Assembly: GCA_002205965.3 (NCBI GenBank)
Contig: NADL03000001.1
Coordinates: 620,001 to 684,000, forward strand
DNA length: 64,000 nucleotides
Reading direction: 5' to 3'
Source: Kappaphycus alvarezii
Lineage: Eukaryota > Rhodophyta > Florideophyceae > Gigartinales > Solieriaceae
Every line of letters starts with the position of its first letter. Position 1 is the first letter of the stretch. Made by a program: the position numbers and the translations under genes. The notes below the pieces were generated by a model. It did not search any database, was not told the origin of the DNA, and saw only the letters and a list, made by a program, of their open reading frames with translations. This document shows, in pieces, positions 37,370-46,943 of this stretch.

Positions 37370-38540
37370 ACACCGGGATGGAGATCTTGCGCAGTAATTT
37401 CATTAAGGTGTCTATTTTACCGTCTAAGAGTCGACGCTGCACATGTTGGTCGCCGCACATCGTAAATCAACCCAAGACGTAAACACCGATATTGGAAATT
37501 TAAGGCAATACGACACCATTGATATCAATCTATTCCTGCGGTTTTCGTCACACAAAAGTCCTAGAGAGCGCCCGGGCTTCTGTGCCGACTCCAGTGCTTC
37601 GACCTCGATCGTTGGTTTGACAGAAATGCTCACTATATTTGTACGCATGGGGTACAGACCTTCGCGTCTGCGAAAGAGTTTTAGGAGATTCCGGTTCGGT
37701 AATGAATTTTTTGATTCGCTCGCCAGATAGATCTGCCGCTTGACACTCCGCCCTGGAATCAAAAATCTTCATCCGAGTGTATGTCGTCGCCGCGGATGTC
37801 CCTACACTCCTTGGTTTGAGAGACATGTTCGCGCACTCGCTAACACCAGACATTGTCACAGGACGCCTCGTGAAGCGTGCTGTCGTCAAAAATAAAGATC
37901 ATGAGAACTCTATATATGCAGCGGACGACTGGGATGTGCCTTTACACATGGTCGGTGGGCATATTGACGTGGACATGTGTGCTCCAAAACTTACTTACTT
38001 CACGCGTATTCAGTTGCGCAAGCTGCACCGGCAGTTCGCTCACCCATCGGCTACTAAGCTCTTCGCTTTGCTCAAACAAGCAAGACCTGATGACCTTACA
38101 CCGGACACTTTCAAGGCGCTTCAGGAGATATTAGCAACCTGTGACCCTTGCAAACGCATTCAAGATGGACCAGGCCGTTTTCGCGTGACCATTGGAGGCA
38201 AAGATTCGAGGTTCAACGACACTCTGGTACTAAACATTATGCATATCGAAGGGAAGTCGATACTACACATTGTTGACAGCTTTACCCGTTTCAGCGCTGC
38301 ACGTTTCTTGCGTGACTTCAACGAAAACCGTTTGGGAAACGATCATTGAGTGCTGGTCAAGTGTCTAAACTGGTCTCCCCAACAATATGCGGGTTGACCA
38401 AGGATCGCAATTTCAGGACTCTTCGTCCCCGTGGTTCTTGCATCTAGCGTGGATGTCGCGAAGTCAGGAATCGCATAACGCCCTTGTATAGGTGAGAGAT
38501 ATCTCCATCCTCTTCGTAACACCTTCCTTAAGTTGCGAAG
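37370..38540 (+). pseudogene. Copia element 2: protease end, GAG-pre-integrase and integrase core
   Basis: A frame at 37650-37890 carries FRFGNEFFDSLAR, then VAADVPTLLGLRDMFAHSL, the distal part of a copia protease (the D-T-G itself is not readable). The open frame 37777-38349 (190 codons) then gives the zinc-binding region (LHRQFAHPSATKL, then ATCDPCKRIQ) and the start of the core. The position of the first catalytic Asp reads LVLNIMHIEG, with Asn in place of Asp, followed by ILHIVDSFTRFSAARF. After a stop, MRVDQGSQF (second Asp) is near 38390 and SQESHNAL (catalytic Glu region) near 38465. The lost Asp and the stop make it inactive as written. Confidence 0.75.
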
Positions 38541-39235
38541 GTAAACGTTAATGTTAGCGATGCTTTTCTACATTCAATGGCCTTTTGTAGGATAAAATCC
38601 GTCAGGTTCGTAAGTAGCAACAAAAGTGGGGTAGAGAGATACAAACCTGTAGGGGCGGAATAACCGAAAGGGAATAAAAGATACCAGGAAACACAGGAGT
38701 TTAAAGGGTTTAATGGGCGGACGGGTAACCTATTAGGTGTAAAAGGGAAACCAGGTAGGTGCCGGCGGCTTGTGGACCATAAGTATGAGGGCTGAGGTGT
38801 GCTTACCTTTACTCTTTCAAAGTAGTTTCGCTATCCTAAATAGGTAAACTGCCACTATCCTATCCTAATTACTGTACAAGGCCCAGCTAACTAACAAGGG
38901 ATCTGAACCAATCATCCGGGAGCGCGCAACGCGAGATGAGGTACAACCACCTCTGGGCCAGATACTTATCGTCACCACTCGGGAGATTACGTGAGCCCTC
39001 TTGGCGCCGCCCCTCGAGGTACGCACCGTAATACGAAAAAACTATAGCGATCTCGCCCTTTACACCGCCTGTACCATTCCCAAAATATTACATCACGGTC
39101 CAGCAATACATCCATTTCCGACCTCGCTTCCCTTACAGTATAACATCAGGCCTACACCAGAACCATCAGGCTTACACCAGAACCATCAGGACATCCGTGC
39201 CATGCCATCTCGAGCTCCCCCACCTCCGGGCTACC
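38541..39235. other. Unexplained segment splitting the integrase region of copia element 2
   Basis: The integrase reading ends near NTFLKLR at about 38530. Family sequence resumes only near 39244 with VKALNDTMGPEGLVPSALVF, whereas in related elements these are about 25 residues apart. The intervening ~690 bp has no coding likeness; 38640-38780 is a purine-rich, AAAGG-repeating stretch. A 20-bp tandem duplication (39149-39190 approximately) lies in it. It is probably a small secondary insertion; no terminal repeats were recognised. Confidence 0.45.
39149..39192 (+). repeat. Twofold 20-bp tandem repeat
   Basis: The unit (C/T)TACACCAGAACCATCAGG occurs twice in a row, nearly identical. Confidence 0.85.
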
Positions 39236-40606
39236 ACTTTACCACACCGTTAAAGCCCTCAACGATACAATGGGACCTGAAGGCCTTGTCCCGTCCGCGC
39301 TCGTTTTTGGCGAGTACCCGTCCAAAAGAGTATTTGGCGAACCACCAATGCCAAGCGCGACCCTACAAGCACGGGCCATGATTGTCACCGAGGCACGCCG
39401 CGCTATGGAACAGGAGTTGGAACGCCTGCGAGTTCAATGAGCATTACGCCACCAAGTGCGCACTGCCGCTGACGTCACACTTAAAGTCGAAGATCAGATT
39501 TTGGTATGGAGTGAACAGCTTATCGAAAACAGTATTAGCTTGTGGACAGGACCGTTTGTCTGCAGTGCGTTTGATCGTGACAAGCGACTCGTATACGTCA
39601 CCAATCAAAAATCAAGCGGGCCACCTAAGCCGCTAATGACTCAGGTTAAGCATTATAAAGGCCCCGAAAACGAGCCAGAGACGCTCTTCTTGGGTCTTCA
39701 ACGTTCTCTTTCAGCCTATAAGAGTCTACCAGAGGACTTAGACGATCACTCGGTATTTCTGACCGAGTTACTACATCCGAAAGACCCTCGTTGCGCTTCA
39801 CCTGAGATGAACGATGCAGTTCGTGCAGAGATCAGAGGACTAGTCCGGCGTGGAAATTTAAGTCATAATCCGCGAGGAGATCCCGTCTGATACAAACGTG
39901 ATGCCGGGCCGCTTCATTTTGGCGATTAAGTCCACAGAAGATGGCCAAGTCAAGTTCAAAGCGCTTTATGTAATTTCTGGGCACCGGGACAACCAGAAAA
40001 CATCATGGTTCATTCATTACATACCATGCAAGCGTCCTCAATCAGTTTACTCCTCACCCTTGCCGCGATACATAGTTTTGATTGGCGGAATTGCGACGTC
40101 GCACAAGCATATCTCCAATCGTTTGCGCCTCAAATGCGTGACATCTACATCAAAATCCGGCCCCGGAGTTTGAACTTTCACCTAATCAGTGCTTCAAGCT
40201 CCTAAGGCCCTTCTACGGGTTGTGTGACGTTGGTGATCTCTGGTGTGAAACGCTTGATTATGGTCATCGAGATGCTCTTAAGATGCGCCCATTGCGATAG
40301 AACCCCGCGTTATACACCTCAATTAGTGCAGGGCGTCTACACGGCTTGTCTGGAACATATATCGACGACATGCTCCCCGCTGGCAACGATAAATTTAAGG
40401 GTATCGCAAATTCCACTTTACGCGGATTCAAAATGGGTGAGAATGATTGCTTGCCTTTCACCTTCACAAGATTCCATGTACGGAGTTCCATGTCAAACTT
40501 CAACATGCTGGAAATGGAGCAGTACCGATACATTGAACGTCTCCCGTTCTCGACCGAAAAGTCTACTTTTTCGGACTTCGCATCCTTACGAATGAAGCTG
40601 ATATGA
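39236..40606 (+). pseudogene. Copia element 2: integrase C-terminal region and reverse transcriptase
   Basis: After VKALNDTMGPEGLVPSALVF the frames give the linker (EDQILVWSEQLIENS, then WTGPFVCSAFDRDKRLVYV). RT begins near 39900. FKALYVISGHRDN near 39960 is the K-A-R-x-V-x-x-G-H region. FDWRNCDVAQAYLQSF near 40085 is motif A with its catalytic Asp. FKLLRPFYGLCDVGDLW near 40190-40240 is motif B. GTYIDDMLPAGND at 40350-40390 is the catalytic loop with Y-I-D-D intact. Four or more frame changes separate these blocks. The catalytic residues are kept while the frame is lost, which fits either young decay or sequence indels. Confidence 0.8.
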
Positions 40607-41407
40607 TTGTCACACCCCAGATCAGATGAACTGTTCGAATTGTCTTCCTTGACTCAAGTCACCGCCGACAAGTTTCGTGGAGAGCACCATGACATTATCA
40701 AACGCACCAACTGCACTGTTGATTATGTCAAGAAGAACCGTGTCTCGATCTTGTTTCCAAAACTGGAAATGTACTCGCTTCAGATTATCGGGTACCCTGA
40801 TGCATCATTCAGCGCGAAATATGATCTGACGTCACAGTTCGGATACATTGTGATGTTGGATGATAGCAGAGGGTCATTTGTGTTACTCTTATTGCGGTCT
40901 TATAAGGCACGCCAAATATTCCACTCTGTGCTGGATGCAGAACTGATAGCGATCGCCGACATGTTCCATGCAACATTCACGTTAGAGGAAGAGCTAATAT
41001 CCACGCACCCTCAATCTGACATCCCTGTCAGGCTCTACACAGACAATAAGATTCTATTCGACGTAATTTCTAAGGGCTCGCGCACGTCCGAGAAACGCTT
41101 GATGCTTGACATATCCGCCGCTCGAGAGGGATTTCGAAAAAGGGAAACATCTTATATGGGCTTTATGCATACGGCGCATAAACTGGCTGATTGTTTGACA
41201 AAATCAATGACGCAGGCCGCGATCCGATCTGTTCTTTCATGTGGTATTTATGTCGCAAAAGTGGACCTGTGGATCATCCGTCCGAAAGCACCAATTTTGA
41301 CTGTCACAGATGGTGACGCACCCGTCGGTCACGCCATGGGGCCAATGGAGAAAAACATCAGGCCATACGTGCCAGTTTATTGTCCTGAGTCTTTCACCTT
41401 TGGTTGA
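40607..41407 (+). CDS. Copia element 2: RT thumb and RNase H, intact 266-codon frame
   Basis: The longest open frame of the element. It starts with the RT connection region (DELFELSSLTQVTADKFRG). It then carries the copia RNase H: IGYPDASFSAKYDLTSQFGY (first Asp), QIFHSVLDAELIAIADMF (catalytic Glu), VRLYTDNKILFDVI (second Asp) and HTAHKLADCLTKSM (last Asp), all four acids present. It ends at 41405-41407. RNase H would remove the RNA strand during cDNA synthesis. It is the end of pol rather than an independent gene, and the first codon shown is not a native start. Confidence 0.85.
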   Translation: MSHPRSDELFELSSLTQVTADKFRGEHHDIIKRTNCTVDYVKKNRVSILFPKLEMYSLQIIGYPDASFSAKYDLTSQFGYIVMLDDSRGSFVLLLLRSYKARQIFHSVLDAELIAIADMFHATFTLEEELISTHPQSDIPVRLYTDNKILFDVISKGSRTSEKRLMLDISAAREGFRKRETSYMGFMHTAHKLADCLTKSMTQAAIRSVLSCGIYVAKVDLWIIRPKAPILTVTDGDAPVGHAMGPMEKNIRPYVPVYCPESFTFG

Positions 41408-41902
41408 CGTCCTCTGGTTGAGAACTCGCCCCTTTGGAGCTCGGATAGTTTCCCGTATTGTCCAGCGGCAGCACCTTCTCGCCTTACCCAGTGTAGATGT
41501 TTCTGCGGTGCTTTTCTTTAGGACACGGATATTAATCCCACTTTGCTCAAACCCGAGTGAGTTGTACTCATTTTTGGTACTGCATTACAGTGCCGACAAA
41601 CTCTGGTGTATTGGACACTTGTCCACAGCAAGCTGTTCACCCCTGCAATAAGATGATTTGAGGCTATTTATTCCAGGTCTGGAATTTGGTCCCTTGTTCC
41701 TAGAAGACTTCATCCCCCGCATCGCAGAAAAGTTTAACACAACCACATGAGTGTTCCGCAGACGTCTTTATCAGCGCATAAGTTGCACACTGTGGTCTTA
41801 TGGTCTTGAGTTGCAATGGAGATTTTATCGCAAGTCCCACTGCACGTATCTGACGTGGAACATCCTTTTAGTTCTTAGCCATATAGTCAGACCTGCAGTG
41901 TT
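41408..41902 (+). other. 3' untranslated part of copia element 2
   Basis: No coding likeness after the pol stop. The segment 41866-41917 (TTAGTTCTTAGCCATATAGT...) has a close copy inside the Tigger element at 44876-44926. Confidence 0.5.
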
Positions 41903-42779
41903 CACGATAGATCTCAGTATGCTTTGTCAATAGACTAGGGAAGTGCGACGTACAGGGCCACTAAAATTGACTAGCTTTGGAGGGGGAGGCAAACATCTGC
42001 ATGTTGCGGGCTACGACCAATCGCTGAAGCTACACACGTGGACCAAATGCCATAGCTGAGCTTTTGATAAAGCCGAAAGGACACCTTCGCCTTAGAGCTC
42101 CTGATACGGGCCGCGATGGCAGCCGCATTCTCTTCGCCAACTTGGATGTGGTCTCCGACGGACATCCAGGGAATCAAAGGCTAGAGGACAAACTTCCAGC
42201 CGAGTTGCGGGCGTCCAGGTAAAGCATGGCCTGCAATGGCGGCGATTTTGGTCACAAAGTCCCTCAGTTCCGTCATTCCGCCGCATTAGGGCAGCGCACG
42301 CTTCCCTGGCTCCCTTGGATAGAAGAACTGTTGAAAAGGTGAGGAGACCGTTATGTCATATGCAACGGAGAGGGGGCGTAGGGATATCCGGAGAGGTAGT
42401 CGGGTGGAAAAGTACATCGGCAGGTCGGGCGTCCAGTCCGGGAAGTAAATACAGTTAGTACCCCCTATTAGCGCACATACGTGACAGACCTTCCGATGTG
42501 ACCTATTGGGGCATGCGCAATAGCGATAAAATGAACATATTTGTATGTTAAATAACATGAGAGACGCTTTATCCAGTACGACTCTGACGTTCCTATGCAG
42601 TCAGGATAGGCCGAAAAAGTCCCCGATGACTGTCTGCCGACTCTTTCCTTTCCTTACATGCAACAACATTCGTTTCTTAGCCTTTCGTAGCAGCAGAGCA
42701 AGCTCAGGGTCAGCGATAGAATTTGCCGATACTTCCAATGATGCGAAAGCAGATTCCACCTCCTAAAAATCGATAGAAA

Positions 42780-44340
42780 CAAAATCAATCACCTCATCTG
42801 AGTCCCCTAAACATTCATCCTAAAGCGAGGGGTCCACCGTGTACGTCGCATTTTCGAGCATCCCCTCTACTTCTTCTAAAGCTTCTCTTTCAAGCATCTC
42901 TGAAACCTCTGCTGAGTATTCCAACTCTATCCACTCTCTGAAGTCAGCATTTGTAGCCGTTGTTATTCCTCTTAATTCCTCTTTGTCCGATTGTTTTGCA
43001 GACGCTTCAAATAAAATTTTTTTAGCGTTGTAGGATAAACCCTGCATTTTCAGAACAAAGTCATTTAGTTCGTCTCAGGAAGACGTGAAGCACTAGCGTT
43101 TTCCGACATCACTTTCAATCTCAGCATTCATGGGGCTGGAAGAATGGCAGCTTTCTTCCAGCACCTCTGCACCAGTGTGGTATTTAGAACTCCTCTGACA
43201 CAATTAATGACTTCTTCTGCATCCAAAACATGGGAGGATGCCCTTCACATAGACCGATTGTTCCGTGCACCCTGCACCATTCCCTTAGAAGCCTGTCACA
43301 GGGCATCCCGACTCTAAAATAGCTCGATCGTCTTCTCTAAAAGCCTGTACTTATACTGCCGCTTCAGCGCTGAGAGAATACCCAAGTCCATTGGTTGATG
43401 GACACTTGTGCAGTAGGCGGAAAATATACAATTTCCACCTGACCATTTGGATCACATAGATCGGAGCCATGGGAGCTGGCGTTGTCGAAGATAAGCACTA
43501 CAGGCTTGGATGTACGCTTCCCTACAGCAGGAAGAAACTGTGTATGAAACCATTGCAGACAAGTTTGACAGTCATTCCAGGCCTTAATTTGCGATAAATA
43601 TGGAGAGGGCACCGACAAATGCGAAACACATGTGGATTCTTAGCAGACTCGATGACAGTAGGCGGAAAAATATGACTTCTGCTTGCATCCGTTGTTACAA
43701 TAAGGTTGATCTTGTCCTTCGCCTCTATTGCTTTTGTGCCTTGTACTTTCTTCTCGTTTTCTCTGAAGTGAAATTTTTGCTTGGGTAGGACCTTCTGCAA
43801 AAGACTGGTATCATCCACATTATAGATGAAATCACAATCGTAGGAAGAAAGAACACGAGTAAATGCAGTCCTTCTTTTATGGCAGCACAATCTACACTGC
43901 CTGCCTCTCCATCCAAAGGAACACTCTTTAACTGGTGTCGTTTAACAAAAGAGGTGATCTAATTGAGCGAAGCAGCAAACGAGCTCATGCTGGCACGCTC
44001 ATGCTCACTGAGGGCTTCTTTCCTCAACATCTTATCCTTAACGGCTATAGCACGCACCTCGAGAACTGAACGGGTCACAGACAACCTGCCACGCTGAGCA
44101 GTAACTACGAATCTTAACAACTCCTCTTCAATCTCTGTAAATTTGGCAGCATACATGTACTTCCTCTTTCCAGCTTCTCGATGACCACAGCGTGCAGCTG
44201 CAAGCTTTTTTTCTCGTTTAGATATGGCAGAACATGTACTTCTGCTTATGCCAAAAAAAAATTAGCCATGATGGCGGATTGCAGGACACCTTGCTTCAGT
44301 TGAGCAGCCACCTCCAGCTGCTCGTCAGCGCTAAGTCTTT
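42780..44340 (-). pseudogene. Tigger/pogo transposase, frameshifted but with catalytic residues present
   Basis: Reading downwards from 44340: an N-terminal helix-turn-helix start (KRLSADEQLEVAAQLKQGV), then the CENP-B-type second HTH (KFTEIEEELLRFVVTAQRG at 44150-43960). The catalytic DDE_1 core follows: IYNVDDTSLLQKVLPKQKFH (first Asp, near 43810), NLIVTTDASRSHIFPPTVI, VVLIFDNASSHGSDLCD (second Asp, near 43480) and, after a one-base frame change, QPMDLGILSALKRQYKYR (third Asp, near 43380). The C-terminal end contains SRQTVIGDFFG, like the R-Q-T-x-I-x-x-F-F tail of Tigger/Jerky proteins. About five frame changes or stops occur. It would bind the inverted repeats and cut the element out. Confidence 0.88.
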
Positions 44341-44875
44341 TGCGGACTGTTTCGGCCGCTAAGCGCTATCGCTATCAGATAACACAGATTGTAAACGACC
44401 TGTTTGGTTCCCAACAGTCGATGAAGGCCTCACAGTTTAAAATAAATTGCCAATTGCAACAGCAGCGCTGTCATTAATAACTTAAGCCCCTCCACCTGAG
44501 CATGAAGAGCACCGGCGGACTGAATCTGATCTTTCAACAGTTTGTCCACACCAGGCATGCAAGTGACCCGCGCAACCACTGCATTTGTGGTAATTGCCGA
44601 TTGGCTGTCTGCGAGAACAGTTTGACTCCACACAGAGACGATTGGCCGCGTCTGTTGTAGTCTTCATGGCAATTCTTGAGTGCTGCAGACAACCTTCGAC
44701 GTGTGATTGTCTGCATCGAGACTTTATCTCAGCGTTGGGGCACAATTAAATGGATGTTCACAACAGCGCTGGACGACGATGGGGGTGCCAGGGGGCCACT
44801 ACAGTTTATCTGTAACGGCTACAGAACAGTACTGTACAGTGTATAGACTCCGCTACGTGCAGTAGGAGCTGTCTG
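44341..44875. other. Tigger 5' region upstream of the transposase
   Basis: A minus-strand frame at 44745-44482 contains CHKCSGC-like Cys/His spacing (NYHKCSGCAGHLHAWCG), possibly an extra zinc-binding N-terminal exon; this is uncertain. A GTACTGTACAGT palindrome lies at 44826-44843. Confidence 0.4.
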
Positions 44876-44940
44876 GTTAGTTCTTAGCCGTATAGTCAGT
44901 CCTGCAGTGTACACGATAGATACTCAATGAAGTAAAGTCT
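44876..44940 (+). repeat. Copy of copia 3' sequence inside the Tigger element
   Basis: TTAGTTCTTAGCCGTATAGT and the following CACGATAGATACTCAATGAAG match 41866-41917 and then continue as 45149-45170 does, i.e. like an uninterrupted version of the site hit by the non-LTR insertion. How it came to lie inside Tigger is unclear. Confidence 0.65.
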
Positions 44941-45173
44941 CTTCGACAGAACGTGGTTAGAGGTGACGTACTGCTGGTGCCAGTTGGGGACTTTGGGGAC
45001 TTCAGAGCCATTACAGGTGTAGTGTTGAACTTCGCTGACAAGCAAGATATGAGCGCGAATTGGGGGTATTCCTTATTTGGGTGCGCACTAATTGGGGGTA
45101 CCCACTGTACGGAACTTCGTAGTGGACGCCAGTTCCAGCGGCATTGAACACGATAGATACTCAGTGAAGGGAA

Positions 45174-45372
45174 AATTGGTTGTTTACTGCGAGTAATGGA
45201 ACGGTTGGGAAAATTGGTTGGGAGTCCTCTGTATTTGCTCTCCAGAATAAAGGGGGAAAAATGGGAAAATTGGTTGTTTACTGCGAGTAATGGAACGGTT
45301 GGGAAAATTGGTTCTCTGGAATTGGTTGTTTACTGCGAGTAATGGAAAGGTTGGGAGTCCTCTATATTTGTA
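45174..45372 (+). repeat. Minisatellite-like repeat
   Basis: The unit ATTGGTTGTTTACTGCGAGT (followed by AATGGAA and GGTTGGG) occurs three times, at about 45176, 45264 and 45321. A second unit, AGTCCTCT(G/A)TATTTG, occurs twice. It lies between the non-LTR insertion and the 3' LTR. Confidence 0.85.
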
Positions 45373-45488
45373 ATCAGTGAAGTAAAGTTTCTTCAAGTCT
45401 CGAGACTTTGGTCGGGTGTTATTTTTCAATTCTCCTTTCTGGATTTGTCGTTTTTTATTGTTTTTCTGGAATTGATCGACGGGGCGAG

Positions 45489-45782
45489 TGATGAGGGCAG
45501 CATTACAGCTGCCATGTCTCACAACTCTACTGTAATGTGGGACTGGAACACTGCCCTCACACGGTACAGTACTTTTTGTCGGCGGAGTAGCCGTCTTCCT
45601 CCCGGGTCGGGGGGCAAGGAGAAACACAAGTAAAGCGACTTTACGTCCAGCAACTTCTCTCCCGCCTACTCTATCCAGCCGCTTCCTTTTCCTTCCAAAA
45701 GTAATTCCTTTTCCTTCCAAAAGTAATTCCTTTTCATCCGCACTTTTGGGCTTGGACCTATCGTAACCCGAGTCGCGCGACA
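45489..45782 (+). repeat. 3' LTR of copia element 2
   Basis: 294 bp with TG...CA ends, followed by AGCTA, the target duplication. It aligns over its whole length to 35188-35464; it is longer because GTAATTCCTTTTCCTTCCAAA is duplicated in tandem near 45690-45740. Immediately upstream is a purine-rich ACGGGGCGAG at the polypurine-tract position. Confidence 0.88.
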
Positions 45783-45787
45783 AGCTA

Positions 45788-46940
45788 TGAGGGGTGGATT
45801 TCAATAAACAGCAAAGTACAGTACTGTACAGTGCTGTGTGTCAAGCGTACGCACGCTCCACAAATTCTAGAATTCTACTGCCTCTGATTACTAAAAGTAT
45901 TGATGGTGTATGGCGAGAAATGCCCTTTTTTTCTAGGCCTACAGTACGTAGCAGTACAGGATGTCCCTCGAATGCCGCATGGTTTGCTCTTCCTATTTAT
46001 CGAAAACACACGGCTGGAATTTGCTGGCAAAACTGGACAGCATCGTATCTGGATCAAAGCCAATTTTTTTTTGATGCGCAGAAAAGCAGTCTCCCCTCCC
46101 AGCCACGCGCTAATTGTGGTTCAGTTTCAGATGCAAGTTCGGTTCGCCCATTGTCATGACATAGGTCGCAGTGGCAGAGATACCTCTTTTCAAGCTACAG
46201 TAATTTCCGAGCGATTCTTTTACCCTGCAAACGGCTTACAATATTTGGAATTCACAATTCCCGTGTGATGGTGATTATTGTCGTTGTTTTCCAAGGGAGG
46301 TAAAAAATTGGGGTGTTTTAATGATTGAAAAATAGGTTAGCCTATGTTCCAAAGCGCATCAAATAATTGGTACAAGTGGTCGGCATGTGGGAACCAAGAA
46401 ACGGAGTTAATCCGGTCAAGTCGCTAGAAGGCAACCAAGTAGCGAACATTGGTATTTCAACTCCGGAAGCGTCATGACAGTTGGCCTTTTGCCTGTACTC
46501 GGATGCAAGAAGCGAAGAGAGTTGTACGTCTACGTTCGCCTGGCAAATCGTGTCGCTCTACAATTCCTCACGTGAGTGAACGTCTGGGAATGGAGACAGA
46601 TGCTTACAGAAATGGATGGGTAAAAATGGAACCGTAAAATAAGGTTCTAAAGCCTTGTCATGTTATTAGTGCCGGATTAGTACTGTAAAGTATAAGGTAC
46701 TGTGCATCAAATTGTTTCTACAAATGTACGGTGAAGATTAATGCATGCGGTATGTACAGTATCTACTAATGTTGTTACAGTGCTGTACTGAATGTCCCCT
46801 AAACCTATTGCACTGTACAGTACAGTACTGTTGATGCAATACTGTACAGTCACGTCTCTTTACTCAATCACAGTCTGTGATAAAGTCGCACTTTGCAGGT
46901 GCAACATGCAAAGTCCTGAATACTCCACTGTAACCTAAAA
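45788..46940. other. Intergenic stretch with GTAC palindromes, no recognised gene
   Basis: Frames are short and unlike known proteins. GTACTGTAC-type words occur at 45815-45834 and densely at 46753-46853. Confidence 0.5.
46753..46853. repeat. GTACTGTACAGTAC palindrome cluster
   Basis: The interval holds GTACAGTA, GTGCTGTACTG, CACTGTACAGTACAGTACTG and ATACTGTACAGT within 100 bp, all fragments of one self-complementary word. Confidence 0.85.
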
Positions 46941-46943
46941 GAA

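Larger units (their letters stand above)
42452..45107 (-). mobile_element. Tigger/pogo DNA transposon, 2656 bp, TIRs and TA duplication
   Basis: The left end reads CAGTTAGTACCCCCTATTAG and continues CGCACA. The complement of the right end reads CAGTGGGTACCCCCAATTAG and continues TGCGCACC, an imperfect terminal inverted repeat of about 27 bp. Both ends begin with CAGT and are flanked by TA (42450-42451 and 45108-45109), the target of the pogo/Tc1-mariner group. A direct copy of the word near the right end (GCGAATTGGGGGTATTCC at 45055-45072) may be a second transposase-binding site. A related repeat copy at 47.4 kb lacks the element and has a single TA at the same point. Length and coding content fit a complete Tigger. 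Confidence 0.92.
41903..45164 (-). mobile_element. Truncated non-LTR-type fragment (copy 2) inserted in copia element 2, with target duplication
   Basis: Minus-strand coding on both sides of the Tigger element belongs to the same family as 1-900 and 46.9-48 kb. It reads YFPDWTPDLPMYF, then VAYDITVSSPFQQFFYPREP and, at the C-terminus, LSYGIWSTCVASAIGRSPQ with a stop at 41971-41973. The insertion is flanked by CACGATAGATCTCAG (41903-41917) and CACGATAGATACTCAG (45149-45164), a probable target duplication of about 15 bp. Without Tigger the fragment is only about 570 bp, so it is 5'-truncated, as is common for target-primed insertion. No poly(A)/poly(T) tract is seen at the 3' end. Confidence 0.75.
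35188..45782 (+). mobile_element. Ty1/copia element 2, bounded by LTRs and 5-bp target duplication, with nested insertions
   Basis: Two direct repeats of 277 and 294 bp, both starting TGATGAGGG and ending in CA, enclose gag, protease, integrase, RT and RNase H in copia order. The pentamer AGCTA lies immediately before the left LTR (35183-35187) and immediately after the right LTR (45783-45787), as expected for a target-site duplication. Inside, between the end of pol and the right LTR, sits a non-LTR fragment (41918-45148), which itself holds a Tigger element (42452-45107). Removing those leaves about 7.4 kb. LTRs differ at roughly 15% of positions by eye, so the insertion is not recent. Confidence 0.85.

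Noticed and set aside
45184..45804. 206-codon minus-strand ORF
   Set aside because: It runs through the copia 3' LTR and the minisatellite; its repeats reflect the DNA repeats, not a protein.
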